From Halobacteriales archaeon QS_4_69_34 (GTDB lineage Archaea; Halobacteriota; Halobacteria; Halobacteriales; Halococcaceae): a DNA stretch of 64,000 nucleotides. Location of the stretch: positions 180,536 to 244,535 of the forward strand of contig PXRN01000003.1 in assembly GCA_003021045.1 (NCBI GenBank), in the 5' to 3' direction. The notes under the pieces are model-generated. The model worked only from the letters and a program-made list of their open reading frames with translations. It was not told where the DNA came from and searched no databases. This document shows positions 1 through 8,399 of this stretch, in pieces; position 1 is the stretch's first letter, and the number at the start of each line of letters is the position of its first letter. The position numbers and the translations under genes were made by a program.

Positions 1-165
1 CCCGTCGGGACCCGAAATATAGAACTCCGTATACGGGTCCGCTTCGGCACCGGGCGTCAAAGAGACGTACACCACTCCCGCGAGCGCAACGATCAGCGTA
101 GCTGCGAGTACCCACGTTAGTGCTGTATTGAGCTGTGCGGTGGTTTCTTGACTTATCCCATCCAT
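1..165 (-). CDS. DUF1616 family membrane protein, N-terminal part (runs off window)
   Basis: The minus-strand frame opens with ATG at 165 and stays open to base 1, giving 55 residues. One membrane helix (ALTWVLAATLIVALAGVVYV) is followed by YTEFYISGPDG, which resembles the conserved TEFYxLGPxG element of DUF1616 proteins. These are membrane proteins of unknown function, often found near archaeal glycosylation genes. A glycosyltransferase lies 1.5 kb away, which fits that context. The gene is divergent from the CPBP protease at 232, with 66 bp between them. Family assignment rests on one motif plus topology and is moderately sure. The rest of the gene lies outside the window. Confidence 0.6.
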   Translation of the reverse strand, partial: MDGISQETTAQLNTALTWVLAATLIVALAGVVYVSLTPGAEADPYTEFYISGPDG

Positions 166-231
166 GTCTACTTTCGATCGGTTCGGTAGTTACTTGAAAG
201 ATCACGTCGAACCTTCGGTGGATTCTCTCGT

Positions 232-1047
232 ATGTTCCCCGGCGATGTGCTGTTTTCGAACGACGTCGTCTCTGCGTTACGAAAACGAGCCACGACGTTT
301 CCCTTTTTTGGCATCGTGCTACCGACGGCCGGTATCGTTGCGAGCGAGCTATTTCTCTTCTACGGGTACACCGATCTCGCTCTCTGGGGCCATGCCCTCA
401 CGCTACTCGCTTGCATGGTCGTCCCGCTGTTCCACTCCGAGGATACGAATCCCCTCCGGATGTTCGCGCTGATCCCCCTTTTTCGGCTCGTAAACCTCGG
501 GATGCCCGTCTTCGTCGAGCTTACCCTCTACTGGTTTCCACTCGTATACGCCCCTGTACTGCCCGCCCTGTATCTCGTTATCCGGACACAGCCACGGCTG
601 GAGCCAAGGACCAACCTCCGCATGTTCGGCCTGTTGTTGCTCCCGGCGCTCGTTGTGAGCGCAGTCCTTGGTGAGGTGGAGTGGTTCATCATCACGCCGG
701 AGGCGCTCATCGCCGAGTGGAGCCTCGTGCAGCTCCTGTCGATTACGGTCGTGATGGTCGGGTTCGTCGGTTTCACCGAAGAAGTGCTGTTCCGCGGTGT
801 CCTCCAAACTGGCTTGAAAGTACATCTCGGTCGATGGGGAGCTATCTTGCTCGTGAGCGCGCTGTTCGGGATGATGCACGCGGGGTACGGCTCAAGTCCC
901 GAGCTGCTGTTCGCCGGGGGCCTCGGCCTGCTCTACGGAATTATATATGAGTATACCGACAGCATCCTACTCGTGAGTGTCATGCACGGCGTGCTCAACG
1001 TCTTCCTGTTTGCAGTCGTGCCACTCTCCGGACCAGCCATCCTATAG
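232..1047 (+). CDS. CPBP family intramembrane metalloprotease (CAAX protease/bacteriocin-processing family)
   Basis: A 271-residue polytopic membrane protein with the Abi/CPBP signature: TEEVLFRG (Glu183-Glu184, Arg188), FGMMHAGYG (His216) and MHGVLN (His252, Asn256). These supply the Glu/His residues of the intramembrane active site in the family. About seven hydrophobic segments are visible. Characterised members cleave near prenylated C termini or process peptides, and haloarchaeal substrates are generally unknown. ATG at 232 is the first start in the frame and lies near the divergent DUF1616 gene. The gene appears to be a single transcription unit. The family call is secure and the substrate is not known. 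Confidence 0.88.
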   Translation: MFPGDVLFSNDVVSALRKRATTFPFFGIVLPTAGIVASELFLFYGYTDLALWGHALTLLACMVVPLFHSEDTNPLRMFALIPLFRLVNLGMPVFVELTLYWFPLVYAPVLPALYLVIRTQPRLEPRTNLRMFGLLLLPALVVSAVLGEVEWFIITPEALIAEWSLVQLLSITVVMVGFVGFTEEVLFRGVLQTGLKVHLGRWGAILLVSALFGMMHAGYGSSPELLFAGGLGLLYGIIYEYTDSILLVSVMHGVLNVFLFAVVPLSGPAIL

Positions 1048-1239
1048 CTGTCCTGTAACTTGCCGTTTCTACCGGCGGGATCGAGAAAGTCGAGGTCAAC
1101 CGGCCTGAAGCCTGCGTGCGGCCGCTTCGTTTCTACTGGTGATCCCACAGATCGCTTTGGCTCTGACCGAGTCGAGCGGGTCGGACTCACCACGAAAACA
1201 GCTAGCTTGACCGTATTCTCGGAAGATGGCCGTTATCCA

Positions 1240-1497
1240 TTATATTCCGATGAGTTGTATGGACTCGAAGGTGACGATTCCGCCGAACGTGACCGACAGC
1301 GGTCCGATCGCGACGAGGAGCATCAGTTGGATGTCCTCAGCGTCGCGCTCAGACGCGTCCAGCAGATCGAAGTACGCCAACGAGAGGACCAACACTCCAG
1401 CGACGAAGATTCCACCGACGCCGAGACCGACTGGCGTCAGTAGCGATGTCGCTGAGACGCCCGCCGCACTACTCGAAACGCCCGCTATGGCTCCCAT
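1240..1497 (-). CDS. Small two-helix membrane protein, unknown function
   Basis: An 85-residue protein with two hydrophobic segments. The first is residues 20-43 (rich in Gly, Val, Leu) and the second is near residues 58-80. An acidic cytoplasmic loop (DLLDASERDAED) joins them. ATG at 1497 is preceded by a purine-poor region, so initiation signals are not obvious. I do not recognise a family. The codon use and the acidic loop look like a genuine haloarchaeal gene rather than a shadow frame. It is convergent with the CPBP protease and lies downstream of the glycosyltransferase on the same strand, 99 bp away. Confidence 0.6.
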   Translation of the reverse strand: MGAIAGVSSSAAGVSATSLLTPVGLGVGGIFVAGVLVLSLAYFDLLDASERDAEDIQLMLLVAIGPLSVTFGGIVTFESIQLIGI

Positions 1498-1596
1498 CTC
1501 TTTTCAGGTAAGGACCGTGCTCGGAAATAAGTGTTCATTGCATCCCCATCCCGGGACCCGTTCTTCTCCTTGACAAACAGTTGTGGTGGACTACAT

Positions 1597-2892
1597 CTAC
1601 TTGTTCAGGCTAGGTCGCTTCTGGAACGACATCCCAAGGAAGAAGGCCGAAAATATCGTCTGAATGCCAATGACAATCGCCGTGAAGGCGACCATGTTGA
1701 GGTTCAAGAACGGCAGCACAGTGTAGCTGCTGATGGTCCAGCGGTAGATCATCCCTCCGACGTACGCCGCTCCGACACCGAAAAATATCCCACCAGTGAG
1801 TATCCCCTGTTCGAGATTGAGGTGTTCGACGATCCATTCAGTCAGCGGATCCTCCGGCGAGCGAACCGGATCAGCGGCGACTAAGCTGAACACCGCTAGG
1901 TTGGCTACCTGATAACCAACGATCGTCAGCAGGCTGCCGGCAATGATCGTGTGTGTGCCGAAGACGAGCCCTGCAAGGCGAGTTCCAGCCAGCGATAGTG
2001 CCATCGTCACGGTCCCCAGGAGGACGAACAGTACTCCCGGTGCAGAGAACACGTAGCCGGGCGCATTCAGCAGCATGAACTTCACGTGACGCCAGCCGTC
2101 GCGGAAACTGTCTAGTGTCTCCTCGCCTTCACGTTCGTGATAGGTTATCGACACCTCCTCGATGTCGAAGTCGCGGACGCTCGCCACCATGATCATCTCA
2201 CTTGCGAACTCCATTCCGTCGGTCCGAAGGTCGAGGTCGTCGATCCACTCACGACGGAACGCGCGGAAGCCGCTGTGAGCGTCGCTAACACCCGCATCGT
2301 AGAACGTGTTCAAAAACCGCGTGAGCAGTGGATTCCCGATGTACCGATGGAGCAGTGGCATCGCATCGGGTTCGATATTGTCGTTGAGCCGGCTTCCCAT
2401 CACCATGTCGGCGTTCTCCGACCGCAGCGTCCGAAGCAGCCGTGGGATCTCCTCGAAATCATACGTCGTATCCGCGTCGGCCATAACGACGTACTCCCCC
2501 CGAACGCGTTCGAACGCATACCTGTAGGCGTACCCGTACCCCGGTTGATCCGGTTCAATGACAATGGCACCGCGATTTTTGGCGACTTCTGGCGTGCCAT
2601 CGACCGAGCTATCACTGACGACGATCTCCGCCGGCACGCCCAATGTGGCAACGGCACGCTCTATCCGATCGATACACTCGCCGATACCTTCCTCCTCGTT
2701 CAACGTCGGCATAACGACGCTCAATACCGGAGATACCTCCGATCCTCGTCCGACCAGATAGCCGCTCCGCGTGTCGCTCGTAGATGTATCATCGCTGTCG
2801 ACGATCCCGGTTCTACCGGCCTCGTCTTCGACATCTCCATCGAGCCCCTCGTTTAAATCCCCGAGTGGAGATCCATCAGATATAATTGACAT
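1597..2892 (-). CDS. Membrane-anchored family 2 glycosyltransferase (polyprenyl-phosphate sugar transferase-like)
   Basis: A 431-residue protein. Residues from about 60 onward form a GT-A fold of the GT2 family: SVVMPTLNEEEGIGECIDR, then VVSDSSVDGT, and the nucleotide-sugar/metal motif VMADADTTYDFEE. The C-terminal third has about four membrane helices. This layout resembles dolichol- or undecaprenyl-phosphate hexose synthases, which make lipid-linked sugars for N-glycosylation or surface glycans at the cytoplasmic face. I chose ATG at 2892 over an upstream in-frame start at 2997, because the extension has no family similarity and overlaps the likely promoter. The first 55 residues are an acidic, low-complexity extension. 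Donor and acceptor cannot be told from sequence. Confidence 0.82.
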   Translation of the reverse strand: MSIISDGSPLGDLNEGLDGDVEDEAGRTGIVDSDDTSTSDTRSGYLVGRGSEVSPVLSVVMPTLNEEEGIGECIDRIERAVATLGVPAEIVVSDSSVDGTPEVAKNRGAIVIEPDQPGYGYAYRYAFERVRGEYVVMADADTTYDFEEIPRLLRTLRSENADMVMGSRLNDNIEPDAMPLLHRYIGNPLLTRFLNTFYDAGVSDAHSGFRAFRREWIDDLDLRTDGMEFASEMIMVASVRDFDIEEVSITYHEREGEETLDSFRDGWRHVKFMLLNAPGYVFSAPGVLFVLLGTVTMALSLAGTRLAGLVFGTHTIIAGSLLTIVGYQVANLAVFSLVAADPVRSPEDPLTEWIVEHLNLEQGILTGGIFFGVGAAYVGGMIYRWTISSYTVLPFLNLNMVAFTAIVIGIQTIFSAFFLGMSFQKRPSLNK

Positions 2893-2978
2893 TTTCAAGA
2901 TACTTTGGTGCTCTGTATGCGAGCCTAGCCCGGCCGAAAGTTCTGGCGAGTGGTTACAGGGTGGTATGGCCCGGGTAA

Positions 2979-2989
2979 CATATATTTTT
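2979..2989 (-). promoter_or_regulatory. Probable TATA element for the glycosyltransferase gene
   Basis: On the minus strand this reads GAAAAATATATG, an AT-rich TATA-like block in an otherwise GC-rich stretch, about 90 bp upstream of the ATG at 2892. It implies a 5' leader of roughly 65 nt. The call is based on base composition and position only. Confidence 0.35.
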
Positions 2990-3288
2990 CGCTCCATCCT
3001 TCAGTATATTATAGTAGTCCACACTCTAATATACACTCTAGAGGGCTGTTGTGATTCTCTATCGCTGTATCGAAACCGACCGGCCGTGTGAGGCCACAGC
3101 CCACCTCGTATTCAACGCCTCTGCCGAAGATACGAGAAACGATCATGGTACAACTCCGTCCTTCAAACGTTGTGAACCGCAAGGCTGGGCCGCCGTTCGG
3201 AAACCGAACGAAATCGATCGCGCGGGCAGGTACTGATCGATGAGCGGCCGGCCGCCACTCGCCAAATTCGGACCGTTCGGAAGACGAA

Positions 3289-3363
3289 TGGGCGCTGCAG
3301 GATTTGAACCCGCGGCAGCTTGGTCCGAAGCCAAGCACTCTGTCCAAACTGAGCTAAGCGCCC
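3289..3363 (-). tRNA. tRNA-Arg, anticodon TCG
   Basis: The minus strand folds as a complete 75-nt cloverleaf. The acceptor GGGCGCT pairs with AGCGCCC and the discriminator base is A. There is a D stem GCTC/GAGT, an anticodon stem CTTGG/CCAAG with loop CTTCGGA (anticodon TCG, reading CGA), and a T arm GCGGG-TTCAAAT-CCTGC. CCA is not encoded and no intron is present. The gene is the integration target of the adjacent element: its first 34 nt, and the DNA upstream, recur at 13544-13624. After integration it is still complete and still has its promoter. Confidence 0.96.
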
Positions 3364-3410
3364 CGCGTCCGGGCTTACAGGTGAGCGCGAGTTAAACCTC
3401 GCGGTCGCCG
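3330..3410. repeat. Left attachment repeat (81-bp direct repeat, copy at 13544)
   Basis: These 81 bp are identical to 13544-13624 at a constant offset of 10,214 bp. They comprise tRNA-Arg nucleotides 1-34 (through the first base of the anticodon loop) and 47 bp upstream of the tRNA. Identity ends abruptly on both sides (A versus C at the left edge, T versus C at the right). This is the duplicated attachment core left by site-specific integration. Confidence 0.93.
3388..3403 (-). promoter_or_regulatory. tRNA-Arg promoter (TATA region) inside the attachment repeat
   Basis: On the minus strand the repeat reads GCGAGGTTTAACTCGC. Its TTTAA core is about 32 bp upstream of the tRNA 5' end, the normal distance for an archaeal TATA box. 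The same block is present at the right repeat (13602-13617), where it faces the integrase gene. Confidence 0.6.
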
Positions 3411-3656
3411 TCCGCCGACCGCCCAGCCTGCCGTATGCGGGTTACAGAGGTGAATCTCGCGCTCGATGTAGATCCCTCGGCGGTTCATCGGTCCTCCCTA
3501 CCGGACTAAGCGTATGTGCCGACATAAAACCCCACGTCCGAAGACCATATCTTACCACGACTCGACTAACGGATTCTCGCCATGAGATACCATTCTCCCC
3601 CAATAGGTGGTCGTACTGCCCGGACAACGGTAGGTCCCGCCGTACTAACCGCGTTA

Positions 3657-3920
3657 CTACTCGTCCTCGATAGGGCGCACTACGGTCATAGTGGTTGCGA
3701 AGGGTGGTTCATCGGAGGGCTGTTCGTATCCTTCGCCGGCCAATTCCCGAAGGTGCTCCGCGTGTGCTTCGAGACGGTCGGCAGTCTCGGTCAACGTCTC
3801 GCCACCTTCTACACGAACGGGGAGGGCTTCATGTGCCGGCATGGTGCTCGGCTCGTCGGTATCCTCTCCGCGTCGAGACGGAGTGAACACGCTTCCCGGG
3901 TCCCGTTTGTCCTCGGCCAT
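3657..3920 (-). CDS. Hypothetical acidic protein of the integrated element
   Basis: An 87-residue soluble, acidic protein starting at ATG 3920 (MAEDKRDPGS...). The central part (GGETLTETADRLEAHAEHLRELAGEGYE) should form an amphipathic helix, and the C terminus (FATTMTVVRPIEDE) looks like a short strand. No family is recognised. It is the first gene inside the left attachment repeat and is followed on the same strand by another small gene at 4011. A longer plus-strand frame overlaps this region but has a basic, Arg/Ser/Cys-rich composition unlike a haloarchaeal protein, so I prefer the minus-strand call. Function unknown. Confidence 0.55.
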   Translation of the reverse strand: MAEDKRDPGSVFTPSRRGEDTDEPSTMPAHEALPVRVEGGETLTETADRLEAHAEHLRELAGEGYEQPSDEPPFATTMTVVRPIEDE

Positions 3921-4010
3921 GCAGCCACGTCGAACCGGACCGACGAAAAGCTTGGGTGCCTCTCGGATCGAAGGCCCGCCAGAAAAAGAAGCTGGTGCGA
4001 CCGAACCGGT

Positions 4011-4298
4011 CTATTGGTCGGGAACGAGTACGATCCGCGTCTCGCCGTTCTCGCCCATGTCAGGGTAAATCTCGTCCACCTTCATTCCGAGGTCGCGCAC
4101 CGTATCCACGAATCGAGTCATGAGAACGTTGTGAGTATCGATCCTCACGTCGCCCGTGAGGGAATCGCCGAACACGTCAGAACGGGGCGCGACGCTTTCG
4201 ATCGCTTCGACCGCTTCGGCCACGTCGAAGCTGCTGCTGTTGTTCTCTGACTGTGCATCGATCGCAACCGTCTTGTCCGCTTGGGTCTTGCTCGACAT
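4011..4298 (-). CDS. Hypothetical acidic protein of the integrated element
   Basis: A 95-residue protein starting at ATG 4298 (MSSKTQADKTVAI...). An upstream in-frame ATG at 4331 is less likely because it would add a Cys/Pro-containing tail with no acidic bias. A Ser/Asn-rich linker (residues 15-22) precedes a compact predicted alpha/beta region ending in ETRIVLVPDQ. No family is recognised. A TATA-like TTTATTATC lies on the minus strand near 4391-4399, about 95 bp upstream. The gene sits between the cargo membrane gene and the small protein at 3657, and all three are on the minus strand. Confidence 0.6.
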   Translation of the reverse strand: MSSKTQADKTVAIDAQSENNSSSFDVAEAVEAIESVAPRSDVFGDSLTGDVRIDTHNVLMTRFVDTVRDLGMKVDEIYPDMGENGETRIVLVPDQ

Positions 4299-4546
4299 TG
4301 CCGGATTGTCCCGGCACAGGTAGGGTGTCATCGCACCCTGCCGTTCTCCTCAAACGACTCCCCTGTGCCTGTTTAGTCCATAGACCCCGGGGATAATAAA
4401 GCTACCGTTTTTCGTTCACGACGGACCCGAATCTGGCCGACGACGTAGGATTAGAGGTACATCAGACTTTAGGTACGTTGACCCGTGACCGTCTCGGTTT
4501 GACCGACTTGCCGGGTCGTCTATTGGGAATGGATGTATAGTTGGGT

Positions 4547-5401
4547 TCATCGTAGTCGGTGTAAAATATGTTCTACTTTACGCTGCCAACTGTCTGTATT
4601 TTCTGCCATATAGCTCCTTATCTCTGATCGAAAGTAGAATGCAACAATAATAGGGGTTGGAATTAACAGCAGGATTCTGTATACTATGGGAAAGTAGCCG
4701 TACACGTCCTGATATGCAGTGAAAGGCTCTGTCGTTAGAAGCAATACAATTATCGGAACGAATGTTTTTTCTATGGTAGTACCGCGGAAAAATCTGCTTT
4801 CTCTAAACGCTTTATATACCTCGATCACCAAGTAAAATACAAGTGCGAACGAAACTGGCGCAAGTATACCTGCCGTTACTTGCACGGCATATGATACGAA
4901 TATCAATGTGGCACCATGTTTGCCTAATTGGAAGGTGTCTTTCCGTAATTCATCAAGTTCATACAGAATTTCGTCGTTATATTTAATCCAATCCACGAGC
5001 TGAGTTGATCCTCTGTCTATGAGACTGCTTGAATTGCCGATAGGATCACATTTTGGGGATCTTTCCGCGGAGATGACGGTCGCTAAACTTGCGATGATCC
5101 ATCCTACGCCGATTCCAAGAAATATTGATGCATAAGTTGAAAGAATATCAGAACTGACTAAACCCCAATTGTCAGACAGAATGTTTGTTTGCCATAGCAG
5201 ACCCTTTTCAGTAATAGTAGAATTATTTTCGGCGAAAGTTGCATTTGTTGCTCGGAAAACCGCAAATCCACTCAAAGCAATTACAGTTACGACTGCTACA
5301 AAGTAACTTCTGAGTATATTCAGGATATTTTCATAGTCTGCCTTTTGCTGTTCAATAGCCCATTGAAGTGATTCTATCTCTTGGTCGTTCACACGCTTCA
5401 C
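4547..5401 (-). CDS. AT-rich membrane protein of unknown function (cargo of the element)
   Basis: A 284-residue protein with a GTG start at 5401. The N-terminal 30 residues (QEIESLQWAIEQQKADYE) form a charged amphipathic helix. Membrane helices follow near residues 32-50 and 88-110, and two to four more lie in the C-terminal half (around 170-195, 215-230 and 240-258). The end is cytoplasmic and basic. Codon use is strikingly unlike the neighbours, with many A/T-ending Ile, Leu, Tyr and Asn codons, and the protein is less acidic than a typical haloarchaeal one. This suggests recent acquisition from a lower-GC source. I recognise no family. The helical N terminus followed by paired membrane segments is loosely reminiscent of membrane effector proteins, but that is a guess. 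Confidence 0.75.
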   Translation of the reverse strand: MKRVNDQEIESLQWAIEQQKADYENILNILRSYFVAVVTVIALSGFAVFRATNATFAENNSTITEKGLLWQTNILSDNWGLVSSDILSTYASIFLGIGVGWIIASLATVISAERSPKCDPIGNSSSLIDRGSTQLVDWIKYNDEILYELDELRKDTFQLGKHGATLIFVSYAVQVTAGILAPVSFALVFYLVIEVYKAFRESRFFRGTTIEKTFVPIIVLLLTTEPFTAYQDVYGYFPIVYRILLLIPTPIIVAFYFRSEIRSYMAENTDSWQRKVEHILHRLR

Positions 5402-5455
5402 ATTGAATAGTAGCCACTAAAGTGAGTTGCCAGTGAGAGATTTCGTCTACTTAGC

Positions 5456-5466
5456 GATATTATACG
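5456..5466 (-). promoter_or_regulatory. Probable TATA box of the AT-rich membrane gene
   Basis: The minus strand reads CCGTATAATATCG, about 60 bp upstream of the GTG start at 5401. It predicts a leader of about 30 nt. It is the only AT-rich TATA-like block in this interval. Confidence 0.5.
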
Positions 5467-5693
5467 GCTACCCATGTGGTAATACCGCCGAACCGATCTT
5501 CCGGGGTTCAACCCACCTTTACGGGCCGAAAAGGGTGCTCCGTTAGTCCGGTCGTCGGACATGGCTGCTACGTCTGCCCGGACGGGCAGGTTTTCGGCGA
5601 CCGTGCCGGTGGGGGGATCGGCCCCAACAGGACACTTCTTTCGGTCGAAGCCTCGGGGGTAACGCTTTTCCGTGCAAAGCACATGTAACTGGT

Positions 5694-6002
5694 ATGAAAG
5701 TGCAACAACGTACAGTGGATGTTACGGAGCATCGTCGCCCCGAACAGGGTGAGATTCCGGCCCCGAAGGTGGGCGGGCAACGTTTGACCGAAGCCGAGAC
5801 CCGGAATCTCCCGGAACAGGAATACCGTGTCGGAGAAATCGCGTATGTCAGGCTCGAATTGGACGGGGTGAAGCCCTTTGTAGTCGAATCAGCGCGTCTC
5901 GGTCGCTATCCCGATTCCGGTGAATTAGGGGTGAGGTACACCCTGAAACGGAGTGGGTTGAAGGAGCCGATGCACGTGTGGCAGAAGCACCTGCTCGACT
6001 GA
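5694..6002 (+). CDS. Hypothetical protein of the integrated element
   Basis: A 102-residue soluble protein starting at ATG 5694. Residues 45-100 (YRVGEIAYVRLELDG... and RYTLKRSGLKEPMHVW) look like a small beta-barrel with alternating hydrophobic strands. The N terminus is charged and probably disordered. No family is recognised. The gene is convergent with the helicase gene and ends just before the repeat-rich, origin-like region at 6003-6584. Proximity makes a role in replication or copy control possible, but nothing in the protein shows it. Confidence 0.6.
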   Translation: MKVQQRTVDVTEHRRPEQGEIPAPKVGGQRLTEAETRNLPEQEYRVGEIAYVRLELDGVKPFVVESARLGRYPDSGELGVRYTLKRSGLKEPMHVWQKHLLD

Positions 6003-6200
6003 TTTTCTCTCGGACTTTTCCGGTGTTCGATCCGACGGGATAGCCGGTGCTGTCCGATTCGACTGCCCGTCAGTTCCGCTGAACACAGGTGGTGTGGTGG
6101 TGGAAGGACGGAGGCCGAGGGATTAGACGACGGAGGGACGGGAGTACGACGGACAGGGGACGGAGGATGGAAAGGAAAAGCTGCGCGGGGTCGGCCGGAA

Positions 6201-6274
6201 TAGCTGCTGTTCCGGTAGAATAGCTGCTGTGGTCGTTCAGGCCGAACTACACCTGTCGGCCGGATAGCTGCTGT
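6201..6274. repeat. Three TAGCTGCTGT iterons with short dyads
   Basis: TAGCTGCTGT occurs at 6201-6210, 6221-6230 and 6265-6274, so the start-to-start spacings are 20 and 44 bp, near whole helical turns. Copy 1 is framed by CCGGAA (6195-6200) and TTCCGG (6210-6215). Copy 3 is framed by GCCG (6259-6262) and CGGC (6276-6279). Repeats of this kind, phased and next to a replication gene, are typical binding sites for an initiator or regulator. Confidence 0.6.
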
Positions 6275-6280
6275 TCGGCA

Positions 6281-6441
6281 GCACGTGCTGTAGAACAGTA
6301 TACTATATTGAGGTCGACCACTTCCCCGTTCCGTACGTGCCTACTTAAACCGCGACAAAACGCCCTTAGTAATAGAAAGGGCGATATGACGTGGTTTAAG
6401 TACCCCCGTAGGGGACGGGGCATGATCCTACAGCACGTAGC
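6281..6441. repeat. Nested inverted repeats, probable replication origin or structured terminator
   Basis: A 97-bp dyad is centred at 6372. Arms 6324-6354 and 6390-6420 match at about 24 of 31 positions, including TACTTAAACC perfectly. Inside it is an exact 7-bp hairpin, CGCCCTT (6361-6367) with AAGGGCG (6377-6383), on the same axis. Outside it, GCACGTGCTGTAG (6281-6293) faces CTACAGCACGTAGC (6428-6441). The whole lies in the non-coding space between convergent genes and next to the iterons. Together with the primase-helicase pair this is the best origin candidate of the element. A bidirectional terminator is the simpler alternative. Confidence 0.6.
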
Positions 6442-6584
6442 ACAGCATCCTCCCTCTTTGCCTCGGCAGTCTTTTCCATCCGTCCTCGGTGTCCCCCGTC
6501 GAGCCATCACCGGCGTCCTCCCCACCACACCCACCACCTGTGTTCCGCGGGACTAACGAGCAGTCGACTTCGACCGGTCAGCGT

Positions 6585-8399
6585 TCAATCGGACGGGTCC
6601 ACGACCTTCCACCGTGCCCCCTGTCCGCCAGAACTGTCCCGTTCGACCTCACCGTGCTCGTCAAGTTCGTTCAGTGCGCGCTCGATCTTTCGCTTCGGCT
6701 CATGCGGAATCCGATCCGATATTTCATCCGTTTTCCACCAAGGACTGTCCCGATGTTGGCTCCCGACGATGCTCTTGATCTCGGACTGTAGCCGGGGCAC
6801 GTATTCGACTGTAATCGGCTCCACCGTCGGAACCCACTCCGGCAGCTTCGAGGTCCGAACGAAAATGTCGGTACGCTCTCCGTCCCGACCGAACCGCATT
6901 ACCGCCTGATACACCGCGTCCTCGGTCATGTGACGATATACGTCGTTCCCGAAGCTGTCGGATTCGTCCCCGACGACCCGATAATCCAGTTCATTCCCCC
7001 GGTTTTCGCTCACCTGCTCGATCCTCTTTCCCCGGAGCGCCCCCAGCATCTTGATGTAGCTATCCCCGAAGTGGGGACTGCCGATAACGACGCCAACACG
7101 TTCGTTCCGGAACGAATTGGACCCGCGCATGTTCCCGTACCACTCAGTGTCTTTACAGACGCCGAGCACGTCGTACTCGGACGGTCTGTATACTCCCTCA
7201 ATGGCCTTCTTGCCGGTGATGAGGACCGGATTCATGCCCTCGATTTCGCGGACCTTCTCCAGAATGTCGGCGTCCATTTTCGGATCGATTATCTCCCGGT
7301 TTCCGCCGGACACCGAATACCGTGGATTCTCCGGACTCTTGACGGGTACGATCCTACGGGGGTTCACCTCCGTAGCGAACTGCTGCTTTTCGTCCACGGT
7401 CAGAACCTCCCGAGTCCGAAGGGACGGGTACACGTGCATCCGCCACAGCTGCTGGCATGGCGTTGCATCCAGCGCGAGTACGTTGTTCGCGTCCTCAAGG
7501 TCCGGCGGAAGGAGTAGATGTACGGTCCCATCGTCCGGTTCGTATGCTCCGGCCCTTCGATCGTCCGGAAACTCGACGTGTTCGTACCCGTTGCCCAAGT
7601 CCCGGCCGAAAAGCAGTGCGTAAGTTATCAGCGGAGCGAGGGCATGCCCTTGTCCGTTAGTATCCAGCACATGTTGACCGTCCCGCTCCGGCGGATGTTG
7701 GTCGAAGTGCAACCGGGCCTTTACCTTCGGTTCAACCGCGTCGGGGTCGTTCCGGGCGTCCATAATCTCCCCGTACCCGTCGAAGGGTAGTTCCGGGGTT
7801 TCCCGGCAGTAGGTCGTTACGTACCCCGCTACGTCGTCCGCATCGAACCGCGTTCGGAACGTGCTACCTGTCCCTTCGTCAAAGACTGGCGTCCTGTTTT
7901 GGACGTATCGAGCGTTGTGCGCGTAACTGTAGTGCGCTATCAGGATCGGAACGTCCTCGGGTTCGTCCGGATGTTTCCGGATGCACGGACAGGTCGTATC
8001 GTTTTCTTGACAAGATAGGTTCTCTCCGAGTGCTTTGTGAATCTCGAAGTTGGTCGCACCCTGTTCTCGAAGGGTGACGATCTTCTTTTCCTCGGGTGTG
8101 CTCGCGTTCGACGGGTCCTCCGGTGCTGCCGGACAGTCGCCGTATATGTCGGGCAGGGTATAGATTTGGTCGCCGAGGCCCCTGTCCCGACAAGCGTCGG
8201 CTACTTCGATCTTGTTCTCATTCCTGCCCACGAGGATCGTCACCGACTCACCCGCTGCTACGGCGCTTGCACCCACTTCCCGAGTCTTTCCCAAACCGGG
8301 AGGGGCTTCGACAATACCCGGCGTATTCGACCGCATGAGGTTATGCAGTTCCGCGGTCAACTTCGCGCGGTATTCGTCTCGACGTGAGTCCTCCGTCAC
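6585..8399 (-). CDS. SF2-type helicase with Cys-rich insert and C-terminal winged helix (element replication)
   Basis: A 604-residue protein. Walker A is EAPPGLGKTRE (residues 31-41), a DEGT motif II is at 174-177, and a LDATP motif III lies mid-protein. QAVMRFGRDGER is a good motif VI with its arginine finger. Between motifs I and II lie five cysteines (about 70, 89, 130, 137, 139), the last three as C-x6-C-x-C. This is the place where XPD/DinG-type helicases carry a 4Fe-4S domain, so an iron-sulfur or zinc site is plausible. The last 90 residues look like a winged helix. The gene overlaps the upstream primase gene by 4 bp (ATGA), which implies coupled translation and one replication complex. 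Confidence 0.78.
   Translation of the reverse strand: MTEDSRRDEYRAKLTAELHNLMRSNTPGIVEAPPGLGKTREVGASAVAAGESVTILVGRNENKIEVADACRDRGLGDQIYTLPDIYGDCPAAPEDPSNASTPEEKKIVTLREQGATNFEIHKALGENLSCQENDTTCPCIRKHPDEPEDVPILIAHYSYAHNARYVQNRTPVFDEGTGSTFRTRFDADDVAGYVTTYCRETPELPFDGYGEIMDARNDPDAVEPKVKARLHFDQHPPERDGQHVLDTNGQGHALAPLITYALLFGRDLGNGYEHVEFPDDRRAGAYEPDDGTVHLLLPPDLEDANNVLALDATPCQQLWRMHVYPSLRTREVLTVDEKQQFATEVNPRRIVPVKSPENPRYSVSGGNREIIDPKMDADILEKVREIEGMNPVLITGKKAIEGVYRPSEYDVLGVCKDTEWYGNMRGSNSFRNERVGVVIGSPHFGDSYIKMLGALRGKRIEQVSENRGNELDYRVVGDESDSFGNDVYRHMTEDAVYQAVMRFGRDGERTDIFVRTSKLPEWVPTVEPITVEYVPRLQSEIKSIVGSQHRDSPWWKTDEISDRIPHEPKRKIERALNELDEHGEVERDSSGGQGARWKVVDPSD

Noticed and set aside
3582..4250. 222-codon plus-strand frame inside the element
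   Set aside because: Its composition (Cys, His, Arg and Ser-rich) does not look like a haloarchaeal protein, and two acidic minus-strand genes fit the same interval better.
6201..6274. CRISPR array
   Set aside because: Only three 10-bp units with unequal spacing and no spacers of constant length. No cas gene is present anywhere in the window.
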